This document shows positions 20,680-31,176 of a stretch of 64,000 bases of DNA, one piece after another. Numbering within the stretch: the first letter of the stretch is position 1; each line of letters opens with the position of its first letter. This stretch comes from Lacticaseibacillus pantheris DSM 15945 = JCM 12539 = NBRC 106106. Its GTDB lineage: Bacteria; Bacillota; Bacilli; Lactobacillales; Lactobacillaceae. The notes beneath the pieces are model-generated. The model was not told the DNA's origin. It made no database searches and saw only the letters and a list, made by a program, of their open reading frames with translations. A program made the translations under genes and the position numbers. The DNA is taken from contig NZ_BBAI01000002.1 of assembly GCF_001311175.1 (NCBI RefSeq), forward strand, positions 88,452 to 152,451, written 5' to 3'.

Positions 20680-22106
20680 TGAACTTTGAAACCACCATTG
20701 GGCTCGAGGTCCACATTGAGTTGAAGACCAAGAGTAAGATGTACTCACCGTCACCGGTAACGTACGGTGCGGACCCTAACACCGCTACAAATGTCATTGA
20801 CTGGGGGTACCCAGGGTACTACCGTCCGCAAACCGCGGGGCGTACTCACTAGGAATCATGGTTGCGTTGGCCCTGCACGCCGACGTTACCCGCTTTACCC
20901 ACTTTGACCGGAAGAACTATTTCTACGCCGATAACCCCAAAGCCTACCAAATCACCCAGTCCGAAACCCCGTTAGCCACCAATGGTTACGTGGAGATTGA
21001 GTGGATGGCAAGACTAAGAAGATTGGGATTGAGGAGCTGCACGTCGAAGAGGATGCGGGTAAGAACACGCATGCTGACGACGGTTATTCCTACGTTGACT
21101 TGAACCGGCAGGGGACACCTTTGATTGAAATCGTGTCGAAACCGGACATCGAATCACCCGAAGAGGCGTACCAGTACCTTGAAACACTCCGTCAAATCGT
21201 GCAGTTTACCGGGGCTTCCGACGTGAAGATGGAGGAAGGTTCCATGCGTGCCGACTCTAACTTGTCGGTCCGGCCGATTGGGCAAAAGGAGTACGGTACC
21301 AAGACCGAAATCAAGAACGTGAACAGTTTTAACTACGTTCGGAGCGCGCTGGCCTTTGAACAGAAGCGTCAGATTGGCTTGCTGATGGCGGGCCAGACGA
21401 TTCGTCCGGAGACTCGGCGTTGGGATGAACCTAGCAATCAACCATCCTGATGCGGGTTAAGGAAGGTGCGGATGATTACCGTTACTTCCCTGAACCTGAT
21501 CTGCCGCCAGTCGTGGTATCACAAGACTGGGTGGATGAGGTTGCCGCTAAATTACCAGAGGCACCCAAAGTCCGCCGGCAGCGGTACGTTCAAGAGTTGG
21601 GACTGCCCGAATACGATGCTGGTGTGCTGACTAACACCAAGGAAATGTCAGATTTCTTTGACCAGGTCGTGGCACTTGGTGCGGACGCTAAGCAAGCGTC
21701 CAACTACCTGATGGGTGACGTATCCGCCTACCTAAACGATCAGCAGGTGGAATTGCCCGACATTGCGTTGACGCCAGAGCACCTCGCAGCGATGATCAAG
21801 CTGATTACCGACGGGACAATCTCTAGCAAGATTGCCAAGAAGGTGATTGCGGAAATCATCAAGAACGATACCGACCCAGAGGCATGGGTGAAGGCTAAAG
21901 GCATGGTGCAGGAATCCGATCCTGCCGTGCTGACACCGATTATCACGGACATCCTGGATGCCAATGAACAGAGTATCGAGGACTTCAAGAACGGTAAGGA
22001 CCGTGCCATTGGGTTCTTGGTGGGTCAGATCATGAAGCAGACTCGTGGTAAGGCCAACCCTAAGGTCGTTAACCAGATTTTGATGAGTGAGATTAAGAAG
22101 CGCTAG
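20679..22106 (+). CDS. gatB: Asp-tRNA(Asn)/Glu-tRNA(Gln) amidotransferase subunit B, three frame breaks
   Basis: tRNA-binding and kinase-like subunit that activates the misacylated side chain. It starts [38 protein letters not shown] and [10 protein letters not shown] are signature blocks, and the C-terminal YqeY-like domain ([16 protein letters not shown] [10 protein letters not shown]) is intact. Breaks lie near 20820 ([12 protein letters not shown] expected), near 21000 (GAGTGG for GAGGTGG) and near 21440 (CAACC for CAAACC). Repaired length is about 475 aa. Confidence 0.95.
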
Positions 22107-22167
22107 CCGACGTGGATTACGATTGGAACCGCGTTGGTACCCGCAGTAATTGTTGAGGAGGAGTCAC

Positions 22168-23205
22168 ATGCAGCCGCGTGCACGATTAATTTATAACCCG
22201 ACCAGTGGTAACGAAGGTATGGGTAAATACGTTGCCGACATTTTGGACGTGATGGAGAGTGCCGGCTACGAGGCTTCGGCTTACCGGACGACACCCGCAC
22301 CACTGTCGGCACGGGATGAAGCCGCCCGCGTGAGCAAGGCTGGCTTTGACCTAGTGGTTGCCGCCGGTGGGGATGGCACCATCAACGAAGTGGTGAACGG
22401 GATTGCCCCGTGCAAGCACCGTCCCCGGATGGGTATCATTCCCGCCGGCACCACTAACGATTACGCGCGGGCGCTTCACATCCCGCGGGAAGATCCGGTT
22501 GCCGCCGCCAAGGTGATTGCACGCGGTCAGACGCTACGCATGGACATCGGGAAGGCCAACGATAAGTACTTTATGAATATCGCTGGTGGTGGTTCATTGA
22601 CCGAGTTAACCTACGGGGTGCCCAGCGAGTTCAAGTCCATCTTTGGCTACCTCGCGTACCTAATCAAAGGTGCCGAAATGTTACCCGCCATGAAAAACGT
22701 GCCGATGCACATCAAGTTTGACGATGGTGAGTATGATGGGCAGGCGTCCATGTTTTTGATTGGCTTGACCAACTCAATTGGTGGTTTCGAGCAGATTGTG
22801 CCTGACGCTGAATTGGGTGACGGTAAGTTCACCATGATTGTGGTTAAAACCGCGAACTTGGGTGAAATTCTGAAGCTAATTGCCATGGTCTTCAACGGTG
22901 GTAAGCACGTGGACGATGACAATATCATCTACGCAAAGACGGCCAAAATTGAGGCCACCCGCACTGATGGGGAGCCGTTGAAAATCAACCTGGACGGTGA
23001 GTATGGCGGTGATACGCCGATGACGTTCTTGAACTTGAGCCGCCATATCGAGATGTTCGCCAACGTGGATGATATTCCCGACGCCAACATTGCCCCGCAA
23101 AATCAGCTCTCACAAGAGGAGCTGATGAACGAGGTGGAACGCATCTCGGAACAGGATCTCAACGGTGACGGTACGATTGGCGGATCGGACGACGAGTTCA
23201 AGTAG
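22168..23205 (+). CDS. dagK: Diacylglycerol/lipid kinase (DagK/YegS family)
   Basis: 345 aa. It has the lipid-kinase catalytic loop GGDGTINEVVNG, the first strand RLIYNPTSGNEGM and the structural-metal region of the YegS/DgkB family. It phosphorylates diacylglycerol, recycling lipid released by lipoteichoic acid synthesis. It follows gatB as is usual in lactobacilli. ATG 22168 sits behind GAGGAGGAG. An acidic C-terminal tail (EQDLNGDGTIGGSDDE) resembles an EF-hand-like loop (DLNGDGTI) and is not part of the core fold. Confidence 0.92.
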   Translation: MQPRARLIYNPTSGNEGMGKYVADILDVMESAGYEASAYRTTPAPLSARDEAARVSKAGFDLVVAAGGDGTINEVVNGIAPCKHRPRMGIIPAGTTNDYARALHIPREDPVAAAKVIARGQTLRMDIGKANDKYFMNIAGGGSLTELTYGVPSEFKSIFGYLAYLIKGAEMLPAMKNVPMHIKFDDGEYDGQASMFLIGLTNSIGGFEQIVPDAELGDGKFTMIVVKTANLGEILKLIAMVFNGGKHVDDDNIIYAKTAKIEATRTDGEPLKINLDGEYGGDTPMTFLNLSRHIEMFANVDDIPDANIAPQNQLSQEELMNEVERISEQDLNGDGTIGGSDDEFK

Positions 23206-23305
23206 GCTAGTTGTTTGTGGCCGCATTATGGCGGTGACGGTGGCAGTACGTTAACCGCGTTGTTGCCACCGGTAATTTAGTCAGTTAGTATTATCAATAG
23301 TTGAT

Positions 23306-23337
23306 AAAGGAGTCGGGGCGATATTTCCGGCTCCTTT
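23306..23337 (+). terminator. Terminator after dagK
   Basis: AAAGGAGTCGG pairs with CCGGCTCCTTT around a 9-nt loop; only a short T tail is present. Confidence 0.65.
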
Positions 23338-23390
23338 AGTCAGTATGTAAGCAATTGGTGTTAGTGCCCGTAGAAAGAGGTATTTCAATA

Positions 23391-24748
23391 ATGCAAACAC
23401 CCGTAAAGAAGAACCAGGAAGTTAAGGTGACCGTCAGTGACCTATCGTACGAGGGGATGGGGGTCGCCAAAGTTGACGGTTACCCGCTGTTCGTGGATAA
23501 CGCGTTGCCGGGCGAGGAAGTATTAATCCACGTCACTAAGGCAAACAAAAACTATGGCTTTGCCTTCGTGAAGCAGTTTTACAAGGAATCACCCGACCGT
23601 GTGGCAGTGTCTAACCGCGTGTACGCGCAGACTGGCATTGCCCCACTGCAGCACCTGGCCTATCCTGCACAGTTGAAGTTCAAGCAAAATCAGATTGAGC
23701 AACTATTTAAGAAGTCGCATCTGGACATCCACGTAGCCCCGACTTTGGCAGCACCCATGCAGACCGGTTACCGCAACAAGGCGCAGATTCCGGTCCGCGA
23801 GGTTAACGGACAACTGGAGACCGGCTTCTACCGGCGGCGCAGTCACACTTTGATTCCCATCGAGGATTACTACATCCAAGATCCGGCCATTGACCAAACC
23901 GTTCTGGTTGTGCGTGACCTATTACGTCAGTACAACGTGCCGGCGTACGACGAGGCCCACAACACGGGTGTGATTCGGCACGTGATGGTGCGGCGCGGGT
24001 ATTACACCCACCAGACGATGGTGGTACTAATTACCCGGACGCGCGACCTACCTCACGCTGATGAAATTGTGGCGGGCATTACTGCCGCCATTCCTGAGGT
24101 GTCGAGTATCGTGTTGAACATGAACCCGGATGCCACGAACGTTATCTTGGGTCGGCGTTCCCGGACCCTGTACGGCCACGATTACTTGGAAGACCAACTG
24201 CTGGGCAGTACGTTCCGTATTTCGGCGACCAGTTTTTACCAGGTCAATCCGCGACAAACCGAGAACCTTTACAAGCTGGCCGTGGACGCTGCTGGCTTAA
24301 CGGGCAAAGAAGTTGTCATTGATGCGTACTCTGGTATCGGGACGATTAGCCTAACGATGGCCCGTCACGCGCAGCACGTCTATGGTGTTGAGGTGGTCCC
24401 GGCTGCAGTTGCTGATGCGCGGGTGAACGCAGAAATTAACGGTATCGACAACGTCACCTTTGAACTAGGCAAAGCCGAAGACGTAATGCAGACGTGGCGT
24501 GAGAACGGTTTGGCCGCCGACGTGTTGATGGTTGACCCACCGCGCAAAGGTTTGGCGGGTGATTTTATTGATGCCGTGGGTGTAATGCTGCCCAAGAAGG
24601 TGGTCTACGTTTCGTGTAACCCGGCCACACTTGCCCGCGACATTGCTTTGCTGCAGGACTTTGGTTATCACGCCGAAGAAACCCAGCCGGTCGACATGTT
24701 CCCGCAAACCACCCACGTGGAAAGCGTGACGGTGTTGACGCGGGGTAG
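23391..24748 (+). CDS. 23S rRNA (uracil-C5) methyltransferase RlmCD/RumA-like, run-on end
   Basis: TRAM domain at the N terminus (VTVSDLSYEGMGVAKVDG), then the SAM-dependent methyltransferase domain. VIDAYSGIGTISL binds SAM; VDPPRKGL and the catalytic cysteine in YVSCNPATLARD follow. Family members end soon after THVESVTVL. Here the raw frame runs on to 24902 through 50 residues of unrelated sequence and into the next gene. One missing G in the G4 run at 24742-24745 would end the protein at TAG 24746-24748, which is the end given. The N terminus lacks the iron-sulfur cysteine cluster of E. coli RlmD, as in Firmicutes. Confidence 0.9.
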
Positions 24749-24825
24749 ATTCGTTGGTGGCAGGAGCGACGCTAAAACGGCGCTGTCTACTGTAAGCAAC
24801 CTTGAATTATTAGGGGGCGGTTGTT

Positions 24826-25167
24826 GTGAAACGACTAGTGTGGATTATGCGCGGACTGGATGCCGTATTGGTGATAGTCGGTCTGGTGCTACTGGTGGTT
24901 AGCCACGGGCGGGTCGTGACGCACTGGAACGGTAATGGGGTAGTGGATGCCACGGGACCGCGGTACATGGTCTTTACCATTCCGGTAGTTTTGGTTGTAT
25001 ATGGCGAAGTCAGCCTGTGGCTCGCACGTCGTCGCCGCCGTGTTGACGGGCTTGAGGGCATTAACGTGATGTTGGCTAACGAATGGCGCTATGTTGGTGG
25101 TGCTGTTGTGCTGACCGTGGTTGGTTTGATTACCATGCCACTACAGGTTGGGCTCCACCTGTTTTAA
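24826..25167 (+). CDS. DUF1648-like small membrane protein
   Basis: 113 aa with three hydrophobic segments. The stretch VVTHWNGNGVVDATGP matches the DUF1648 motif (HWN..G..D), a domain found in SdpI-like immunity proteins and many uncharacterised membrane proteins. GTG start behind AGGGGGCGG. The rRNA methyltransferase run-on overlaps its start, which is further evidence that the upstream frame is wrong. Function unknown. Confidence 0.65.
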   Translation: MKRLVWIMRGLDAVLVIVGLVLLVVSHGRVVTHWNGNGVVDATGPRYMVFTIPVVLVVYGEVSLWLARRRRRVDGLEGINVMLANEWRYVGGAVVLTVVGLITMPLQVGLHLF

Positions 25168-25177
25168 CGGTGTAATT

Positions 25178-25233
25178 AAAAAGTTCATTGCTTCTATCCG
25201 TTGCGTATGGCGGTCAGAAGTAATGAACTTTTT
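25178..25233. terminator. Bidirectional terminator
   Basis: Eighteen-base arms AAAAAGTTCATTGCTTCT and AGAAGTAATGAACTTTTT pair almost perfectly, with A and T tracts at the ends. The hairpin separates the convergent DUF1648 and MFS genes and can serve both. Confidence 0.9.
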
Positions 25234-25258
25234 GTTTGGTAATGATGCTGTGACGACG

Positions 25259-26676
25259 TTAAGCTGCGGCTTTGCCTAAGCGGTTGGTGAGAAACAGTGA
25301 CGGTAGCATGAGCACTGCCGTGAAGATGACGGCCCATAGGAACCCCTGCTGGTAGCTCACCGCGATGTGGCTTAATGTGCGGCTGTGTTGGTTCTGAAAG
25401 TTGACCACGACCGTGGCGAGGACGGCGGAACCAAAGGCGCCACCAACATTTTGCATTATCCGGGTAGCAATGGATACCTGCCCGGAAAGCTTTGGATCCG
25501 CCCCTACAAAGCGTCGGTCATTAGGGGACTGAGAATTGCGCCGGCACCAATACCCCGGACGAAGAGGACGATGGTTAATAGCCAATAAGCGGTGTGTTGG
25601 TCAAAGTAGATAAAGGGCACAGACCCGACCATAGTGATGGCTAGGCCACCAACTGCTACCCACCGTGCACCAATACGGTCGATCAATTGGCCAACCACTG
25701 GACGGGCGAGGAGCATACCGATCCCTTGTGGCAGTAATGATAGACCGGCGATGGCGACTGATTCTCCCCGTAAGTTTTGGAAGAATAGTGGCAATAAGAG
25801 CATCGGGCCGTTGGTAACGATACCTGCAATGAATAATCCCAGCATTGAAGCTGAGAAGTTGATGTGGTGAAAAAGTGATAGTGGAACCACTGCACTAGTT
25901 GGTCGTAACCACGCGTAAATAACGTACGCGGCCGCGAGTGCGATCCCAATTAACACGTAGGTAAGGGTTGTGCTATTGGTCAGGTTAGCTTTTTGACTTG
26001 CCTGGACAATACCGTAGATAATGCTGGCGGACATCAACGACAGTAGCGTAACACCGATCCAATCAAACCGGGAGTGTGGGTTTTTGGGTGTCATCTGGGG
26101 AAGACGGAACCAGATAAGGGTGACCGCAATTATTACTACGGGGATGTTAACAAAGAAGATCCAGCGCCAGTTAAGGTACTGGACAATCAGACCACCAACC
26201 ACCGGACCAACGATTGGGCCGAGCATAATCGGTAACCCCACAATGGCCATAAGCCGCCCCATAGCTCCTGATCCCGCGACGTCAACTAGTAGTGTAGTTA
26301 GAAGTGGGGTGATGAGTCCGGCACCAAAGCCCTGAAATAAGCGGAATGTAATTAAACTGGTGATGTTCCAGGACAGCGCCGCACCCAGTGACATCACACC
26401 AAAGATAATTTCAGCAATCAAGAATACGGTTTTGCCACCAAACCGGTCGTTCAGCCAACCAGTGAAGGGGACCGCCACCACCATGGCGAGCATGTAACCC
26501 GTTACGACCCACTGAACGGTGTCGAGACCGGTGTTGAAGCTACGAGCCAGGTGATCAAGTGCAATGTTGACCATGGTTGAATCTAATAAGGGAGCGATGG
26601 CCCCCAGTACAATAATCCATGCTTGATTCACTACTGATCGTGGCAGTGCGTTTGTTTTGGTAGTTCTTGCAGTCAT
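25259..26676 (-). CDS. MFS drug:H+ antiporter, DHA2 family, one frame break
   Basis: Multidrug-type exporter with 14 hydrophobic segments (about 470 aa after repair). Motif A variant GWLNDRFGGK lies after TM2, and DSTMVNIALDHLARSF opens TM1. The frame changes near 25517, where GCTTTGTAGG should read GCTTTTGTAGG (TDAFVGADPKLSG). The C terminus ends at 25259. ATG is preceded by GAGGAGG. The divergent TetR gene and a perfect palindrome overlapping its -10 box suggest substrate-inducible repression. Confidence 0.88.
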
Positions 26677-26699
26677 ATGTTAATGGCCTCCTCAAATAA

Positions 26700-26735
26700 G
26701 GTACTTTAGTTTCTAAAATTGGGTACTCGAGTACC
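26700..26735. promoter_or_regulatory. Putative TetR operator
   Basis: Perfect 14-bp palindrome GGTACTCGAGTACC (26722-26735), with a second half-site GGTACT at 26700-26705. It covers the -10 region of the MFS promoter and lies between the divergent regulator and pump genes. Confidence 0.7.
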
Positions 26736-26761
26736 TTAAACCTACGTTAAAAGAAAGTCAA
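26733..26761 (-). promoter_or_regulatory. Promoter of the MFS exporter gene
   Basis: On the minus strand: TTGACT (26761-26756), a 17-nt spacer, and TAAGGT (26738-26733). The -10 hexamer overlaps the palindromic operator. Confidence 0.6.
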
Positions 26762-26893
26762 CCGTAATTGAGGTCGGGATTACTTTGTTGGTATTGGTGA
26801 GCAGTCTGCCAGTTACATGGCGAACGGTGAAACTAACGCTAGGAGTGGAAACGTATGGTAAAATTATCTGGAATCATTACGGGGGGCGGTTGA

Positions 26894-27527
26894 ATGACTG
26901 AACAAACTGATCAAAATCACGGTCAAGCCAAGCGCACGCGCCGACGTGGAGCGGCGCTGGAAGCAGACATATTAGCTAGTACACTCACATTGCTGGAAAC
27001 TACACGGTATGAAGATTTGACCATGGAACTGATTGCACGTCACGCTCACACCAACAAGAGCGTGTTGTACCGTCGCTGGCCCTCCAAAACAGATGTTGTT
27101 TTGGCGGCCATTCGGTCAAGAATTCCAGTTCAGCAATTTAAGGAGCCGGATACTGGTACCGTCCACTCTGATTTATTGGCGATGTACGATGAAATTTTCA
27201 CCGTCATGGAACAAATGCACTACGGCAACATTATGGGGCTGTTACGTGAACGGCTACACGGTATCAGCATTGGGGATTTTTTTTGATCGGTTTGCCGGGC
27301 GGAATTATCTCACCCAAATTGTGCGCCGGATCTTTGGCCGTGCTGCCGAGCGGGGCCACGTCAACCTTGATGATGTGGATGACTTGATGTATGAATTACC
27401 AGTATTAACGGCTGGGTCGATTTTCTACGGCCATCGGGACGCCCCGAGTCGTGCGCAGTTGCATGGGTTGGTAGAGCGGATATTGATGCCCGTGTACGCG
27501 CGGATACTCGATACGCAAGAATTGTAA
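26894..27527 (+). CDS. TetR family transcriptional regulator, one frame break
   Basis: N-terminal helix-turn-helix of the TetR type: ILASTLTLLETTRYEDLTM followed by HTNKSVLYRRWPSKTDVV. The ligand domain continues in another frame (LTQIVRRIFGRAAERG...). The T8 run at 27277-27284, where seven are expected (GDFFDRF), explains the break. Repaired length is about 210 aa. Divergent from the MFS pump and the obvious candidate to bind the palindrome between them. Confidence 0.88.
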
Positions 27528-27561
27528 TTAATGCTGAGATCGTAACGGAAGGATAACTTTG

Positions 27562-28449
27562 ATGAACTCGACTTTGATTTTTGGCACCGCGCTCGTAGAC
27601 GCACTGATGGACATCCCCGGAGTGCCGGTTAGCGGGGGCAACGTGCTGGGCGACTTTACTGAGTACCAAGTGGGAGGCTGTGCCATTAATGCGTTTTGTG
27701 CACTACGCTATGCGGGTGCCCAGGCCGACTTGTTTGTACCGGTTGGTCACGGTCCTAACGCAGACCATATTAGTGACCACATTCGGAAAATTGGTGAAAC
27801 GCCGCACGTTATCCCGGGTACGGCGGATAACGGCTGGACCGTGGCCATGATCGAACCGGATGGGGAGCGTACCTTCATCGTGTTGCCCGGGATGGAGCAA
27901 CTGATGCGTGCTGATTGGCTGAAGCAACTGGACATGACGCAGTATGACTATTTGTACCTGAGTGGCTTTCAACTGACGAACCCACAGGTGGCCCAGGACG
28001 TCGCGGCTTTCTATAGCCACCGCCGTCCGGACTCAACCGTCTTATTTGATGTGGCCGCGCGTATTCAAAGCGTGGACCACGCGTTACTCATGGATTTATT
28101 ACGCTCGGGCGTGATGGTGCACTGCAACGAGGTTGAGTTGCCGCAGGTGGGCGAAGGGGACACCTTTGATGAACGGGTGGCCTATCTGCATAACCTCACA
28201 CATCAGCCGGTCATCGTAACCCTGGGGGCTCAGGGTACGTATTATTACGTTAGTGAGACTGACAAAGGTGTCGTGCCGGGTGAACACGTCGATGTGGTCA
28301 ACACGGTTGGTGCGGGCGATAGTCATTGTGGTGGGATGCTCGCAGGCTTGGCTCAGGGCCTATCGGTGCGCGACGCCGTGGGCCTGGGTAACCGGCTGGC
28401 GGCGAAGGTTTGCGGAATGCAGACGAACATGCTGCCGGTAGTGGGTTAG
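27562..28449 (+). CDS. PfkB family carbohydrate kinase
   Basis: 295 aa ribokinase-like kinase. The anion-hole and catalytic base motif VNTVGAGDSHCGGML is near the C terminus, and GGCAINAFCALRYAGA, the N-terminal signature region, is present. The final block NRLAAKVCG is also typical. The substrate sugar or nucleoside cannot be assigned. It stands alone between the TetR gene and a bidirectional terminator. ATG 27562 has GGAAGGA 8 nt upstream. Confidence 0.82.
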   Translation: MNSTLIFGTALVDALMDIPGVPVSGGNVLGDFTEYQVGGCAINAFCALRYAGAQADLFVPVGHGPNADHISDHIRKIGETPHVIPGTADNGWTVAMIEPDGERTFIVLPGMEQLMRADWLKQLDMTQYDYLYLSGFQLTNPQVAQDVAAFYSHRRPDSTVLFDVAARIQSVDHALLMDLLRSGVMVHCNEVELPQVGEGDTFDERVAYLHNLTHQPVIVTLGAQGTYYYVSETDKGVVPGEHVDVVNTVGAGDSHCGGMLAGLAQGLSVRDAVGLGNRLAAKVCGMQTNMLPVVG

Positions 28450-28470
28450 GTGCGGATCAAAAAATGCAAG

Positions 28471-28519
28471 AAAAACCGTTGCGCAATCGCCAAAGTTTTT
28501 GGCCGGCGCAACGGTTTTT
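28471..28519. terminator. Bidirectional terminator
   Basis: Arms AAAAACCGTTGCGC and GCGCAACGGTTTTT are perfect 14-bp complements, with an inner GCCAAA/TTTGGC hairpin. It lies between convergent pfkB-type and DUF2316 genes. Confidence 0.9.
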
Positions 28520-28527
28520 GTATAGTC

Positions 28528-28839
28528 CTAATAATCACCCGCAGTCATGTGTCCTCGATCAATCGCGTCAGCGTCTAGGAACCAGTGACGATGCCAATCG
28601 CCGCTGAGGGCGGTGAAGGGTATTGGGGTCTCGCCCGCTGCAGTAACGGCCTGTAACAGATAGTTGCGCAATATCCACGGATCATTCAGTGATTGTTGCT
28701 GGAGGGTCATGAGCCTTTCTAGCTTGGTGGTAGTAATGTGTAGGTCAGCAGCAACCGCTGCCGGTGTTTTGCCCGTGAGTTCAAAGTTAGCGGCAAACTC
28801 GCGCTTCGTGTCCTCAACCTGTTGTTGTGTCAGTGACAT
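28528..28839 (-). CDS. DUF2316 family protein
   Basis: 103 aa; matches the DUF2316 family as I know it (MSLTQQQVEDTKREF start; LNDPWILRNYL; LSGDWHRHWFLD). The segment TPAAVAADLHITTTKLERLM reads as a helix-turn-helix, so a DNA-binding role is plausible but not shown. Divergent from a MarR gene, with a palindrome in between; it may be the regulated partner. Confidence 0.78.
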   Translation of the reverse strand: MSLTQQQVEDTKREFAANFELTGKTPAAVAADLHITTTKLERLMTLQQQSLNDPWILRNYLLQAVTAAGETPIPFTALSGDWHRHWFLDADAIDRGHMTAGDY

Positions 28840-28865
28840 AGGTGTACCCCCATCATTTGCTTAAA

Positions 28866-28879
28866 GTTGTAATTACAAG
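28866..28879. promoter_or_regulatory. Putative MarR operator
   Basis: The perfect palindrome TTGTAATTACAA (28867-28878) lies in the divergent gap between DUF2316 and marR. It has the length and AT-rich half-sites usual for MarR-family operators. Confidence 0.5.
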
Positions 28880-28970
28880 TGTTTCGCGAATAGTGTACCT
28901 TTTTGTACGTAGGTTGTCAAAGCAACAGTTGTTAATTAAACTGTTAGTGAGACAGCATGGAGGCGGGAAA

Positions 28971-29405
28971 ATGCGAGTTAACGGTCGTGGCGGTCTGGTT
29001 GAGGCCGTCTTTGAATTTAACCAGGTGAATCAATTATATTTTGAACAGCAGGTGAAGGCCCTTGGAATCACCATGTATCAGGCCCGCATCCTGAACTACG
29101 TGGCTGCTCACCCTGGGACCATCCAGCGACCATTGACCACGGTGCTGGGTAAGCCCGCAGCGACGGTGACCAACATACTCAAGGTGATGGTCCGTAATCA
29201 CTTACTTGAGCGACGGGTGCCCCAAGATAACGGGCGGCAAAAGCAACTTTTTCTGACGGCTCAGGGACGCTCGCAGTTCAGTGCAGTGGAGAACATCTTT
29301 GCGGAACGTGACCAGCAGGTAACCCAGTTGGTTGATCCGCAGTTACTGGACTCGCTACTCAGCACAGTCCGCAGGGTAACTGAACAAATATTGGCCAATC
29401 AGTGA
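28971..29405 (+). CDS. MarR family transcriptional regulator
   Basis: 144 aa winged-helix regulator. The recognition helix is around LGKPAATVTNILKVMVRNHLLERRV, and the wing is around PQDNGRQKQLFLTAQG, the usual MarR arrangement. ATG 28971 follows GGAGGCGGG; in-frame codons upstream to 28842 run through the divergent promoter region and are rejected. The ligand is unknown. Confidence 0.88.
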   Translation: MRVNGRGGLVEAVFEFNQVNQLYFEQQVKALGITMYQARILNYVAAHPGTIQRPLTTVLGKPAATVTNILKVMVRNHLLERRVPQDNGRQKQLFLTAQGRSQFSAVENIFAERDQQVTQLVDPQLLDSLLSTVRRVTEQILANQ

Positions 29406-29483
29406 AGCCTATTGGCGTGAACGCAAATCAAGGCAAAGTGTGCCTAGGTATATGGGGTGCGCGTGGAGGAAAGAATAATCATT

Positions 29484-30616
29484 ATGACGTTAACAGAAGA
29501 GTACCAGCATGACGTGCGGGAATTACTCGCGCTCATGACACCCGCCAATCAGCCGGTGGTAATGAAGGCAATTGAGCTGGTCAGCAAGTATGCTGGCCAC
29601 CGCACCTCGCGCAACCAGTGGCGACCACGCCCAGTGTTGCGGCCGTGTCGTTGGCTGCTGCCAGCAGTGGCGCCGCAAATTACGATTACGCACCAGCCCC
29701 TGACGAACCGGTGCCCGCCGCACCTACGGATATCTTTCGGGTTGAGCGGCGCTTAATCGGCGCCGAGGTTGGCGACCAGTACGTTTCCGAAAAGCAGGTC
29801 CGTACGTTGGGACTGGATGACGGGGACACCGTGCAGTTAGACACTGACGACGCGGTGCCCGGCCAGGCACCCAACATCCGGCTTGTAGCCAAATCCAAAT
29901 CAACGGCGACCCCGCAAATTAATGGCGTGCAGTTTGCAGTTTTGCAACGGGATAAGCGGTTGCCCGCAGACTATACTTTGAGTGCCACCAATAACTTCAA
30001 TCAGCACCCATTATTAACAACGGACGACGATGTACCGTTCAAATTTCTAATTCGCCCCGCCGACGTGGAGCGGTTGGGCCTGCAAGCCGGCGACATTGTG
30101 GACCTCTCGTGGTATAGCGCCGAGGGCCCGCAACGCGCAGTCGTGTCTTGGGTTCACGGTGATGATGACGCTGACCTTGCGGCGATGGCGCAGAAGCGGG
30201 GGACCAAGAAGACGGTCAAAGGGGACCTGGACGCCACGCCCAAAGGTTACACGGTGAAAATACCGTTTGATTTGGACGGCCGCCGGGTATTGTTTGTCGG
30301 AAACGCCGCCAACAGCAACGATATGGCTTTGGTTGTAGCTGCGCATAACGGTGGTCAGGTAACCGCCACCGACGCCACGAAGGGAAGCCAGCTTAAAACC
30401 AAGGTGGGGCACGCGGATTTGATGGTACTGATTACGGATGAGGTGCACCACGTGACGACCAACACGAGCGTCAAAATTGCGAAGAGCCAGAAGGTACCGT
30501 ATGCCGTTTCCAGCAGCGACGCGCCGTTCAGCATTGAGCGTGCGTTGTACCGCGCGGTGACTGGGATGCCCGCATACGAGCCAACGGCGGGAACGTTCGA
30601 CTACCCAACCGTTTAA
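29484..30616 (+). CDS. DUF2325-type protein, one frame break
   Basis: About 377 aa. A short N-terminal helical part (YQHDVRELLALMTPANQ) is followed by a Pro/Ala-rich linker, a middle domain with repeated G-D-x-V-x-L phrases (GLDDGDTVQL, GLQAGDIVDL), and a C-terminal DUF2325 domain (RVLFVGN..., HADLMVLITDEVHH, VPYAVSSS). One base is missing near 29608 (SQPVATTPSV line). Function unknown. The GGAGG to ATG 29484 spacing is long; GTG 29457 is an alternative start. Confidence 0.68.
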
Positions 30617-30634
30617 AGCAAGGGGGATACTGTC

Positions 30635-31162
30635 ATGGACACACCAAGTGAACTGGTTGCTACTGCAGTTGGTAGACACGCTCCAATTTTGCCGCAGGTC
30701 GAACAACTATACGTGGACGCATTTCCAGCGGCGGAGCGGGTGCCATTCAAGCGGTTAGTGCAAAGCCCGCTTAATGGCTACACGGATAAGCTATGGGTGT
30801 TTACGCGCAACGACGAGTTCTGTGGTTTTATGACTACCATCACTCGTGCTGATCTGACCCTGGTAGGCTACTTTGCCATGATGCCGGCACTGCGCGGGCA
30901 AGGTAATGGTAGTGCCGCTTTGCAGCTGATGCGGGGGATGATGCCGCAACAGCGGATTGCTTTAGAGATTGAGGTGCTGGACCCACAGGCGGCTAATTAC
31001 TCAGAGCGCGTACGCCGCCGGGATTTTTACATTCGTAATGGGTACCGAATGACGTCCATTCAATACTGGACGTACGGGGTGCCGTTTGTGGTGATGGTTA
31101 ACGGCGCTGATATTAGTGCGGAGGAATACCATCAATTCTATGATCCGCTGGTAAAATCGTAA
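30635..31162 (+). CDS. GNAT family N-acetyltransferase
   Basis: 175 aa. The acetyl-CoA motif ALRGQGNGSAALQLM and the later RRRDFYIRNGYRMTS block mark the fold. The beginning EQLYVDAFPAAERVPF resembles a lactobacillar subgroup of unknown substrate. RBS AGGGGGAT. Lies 18 nt after the DUF2325 gene and 14 nt before the GH25-like gene, so the three are probably co-transcribed. Confidence 0.85.
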   Translation: MDTPSELVATAVGRHAPILPQVEQLYVDAFPAAERVPFKRLVQSPLNGYTDKLWVFTRNDEFCGFMTTITRADLTLVGYFAMMPALRGQGNGSAALQLMRGMMPQQRIALEIEVLDPQAANYSERVRRRDFYIRNGYRMTSIQYWTYGVPFVVMVNGADISAEEYHQFYDPLVKS

Positions 31163-31176
31163 TTCGGAGGAACGTT

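Noticed and set aside
24749..24902. C-terminal extension of the rRNA methyltransferase
   Set aside because: No homology to the family, overlaps the next gene, and one missing G explains it.
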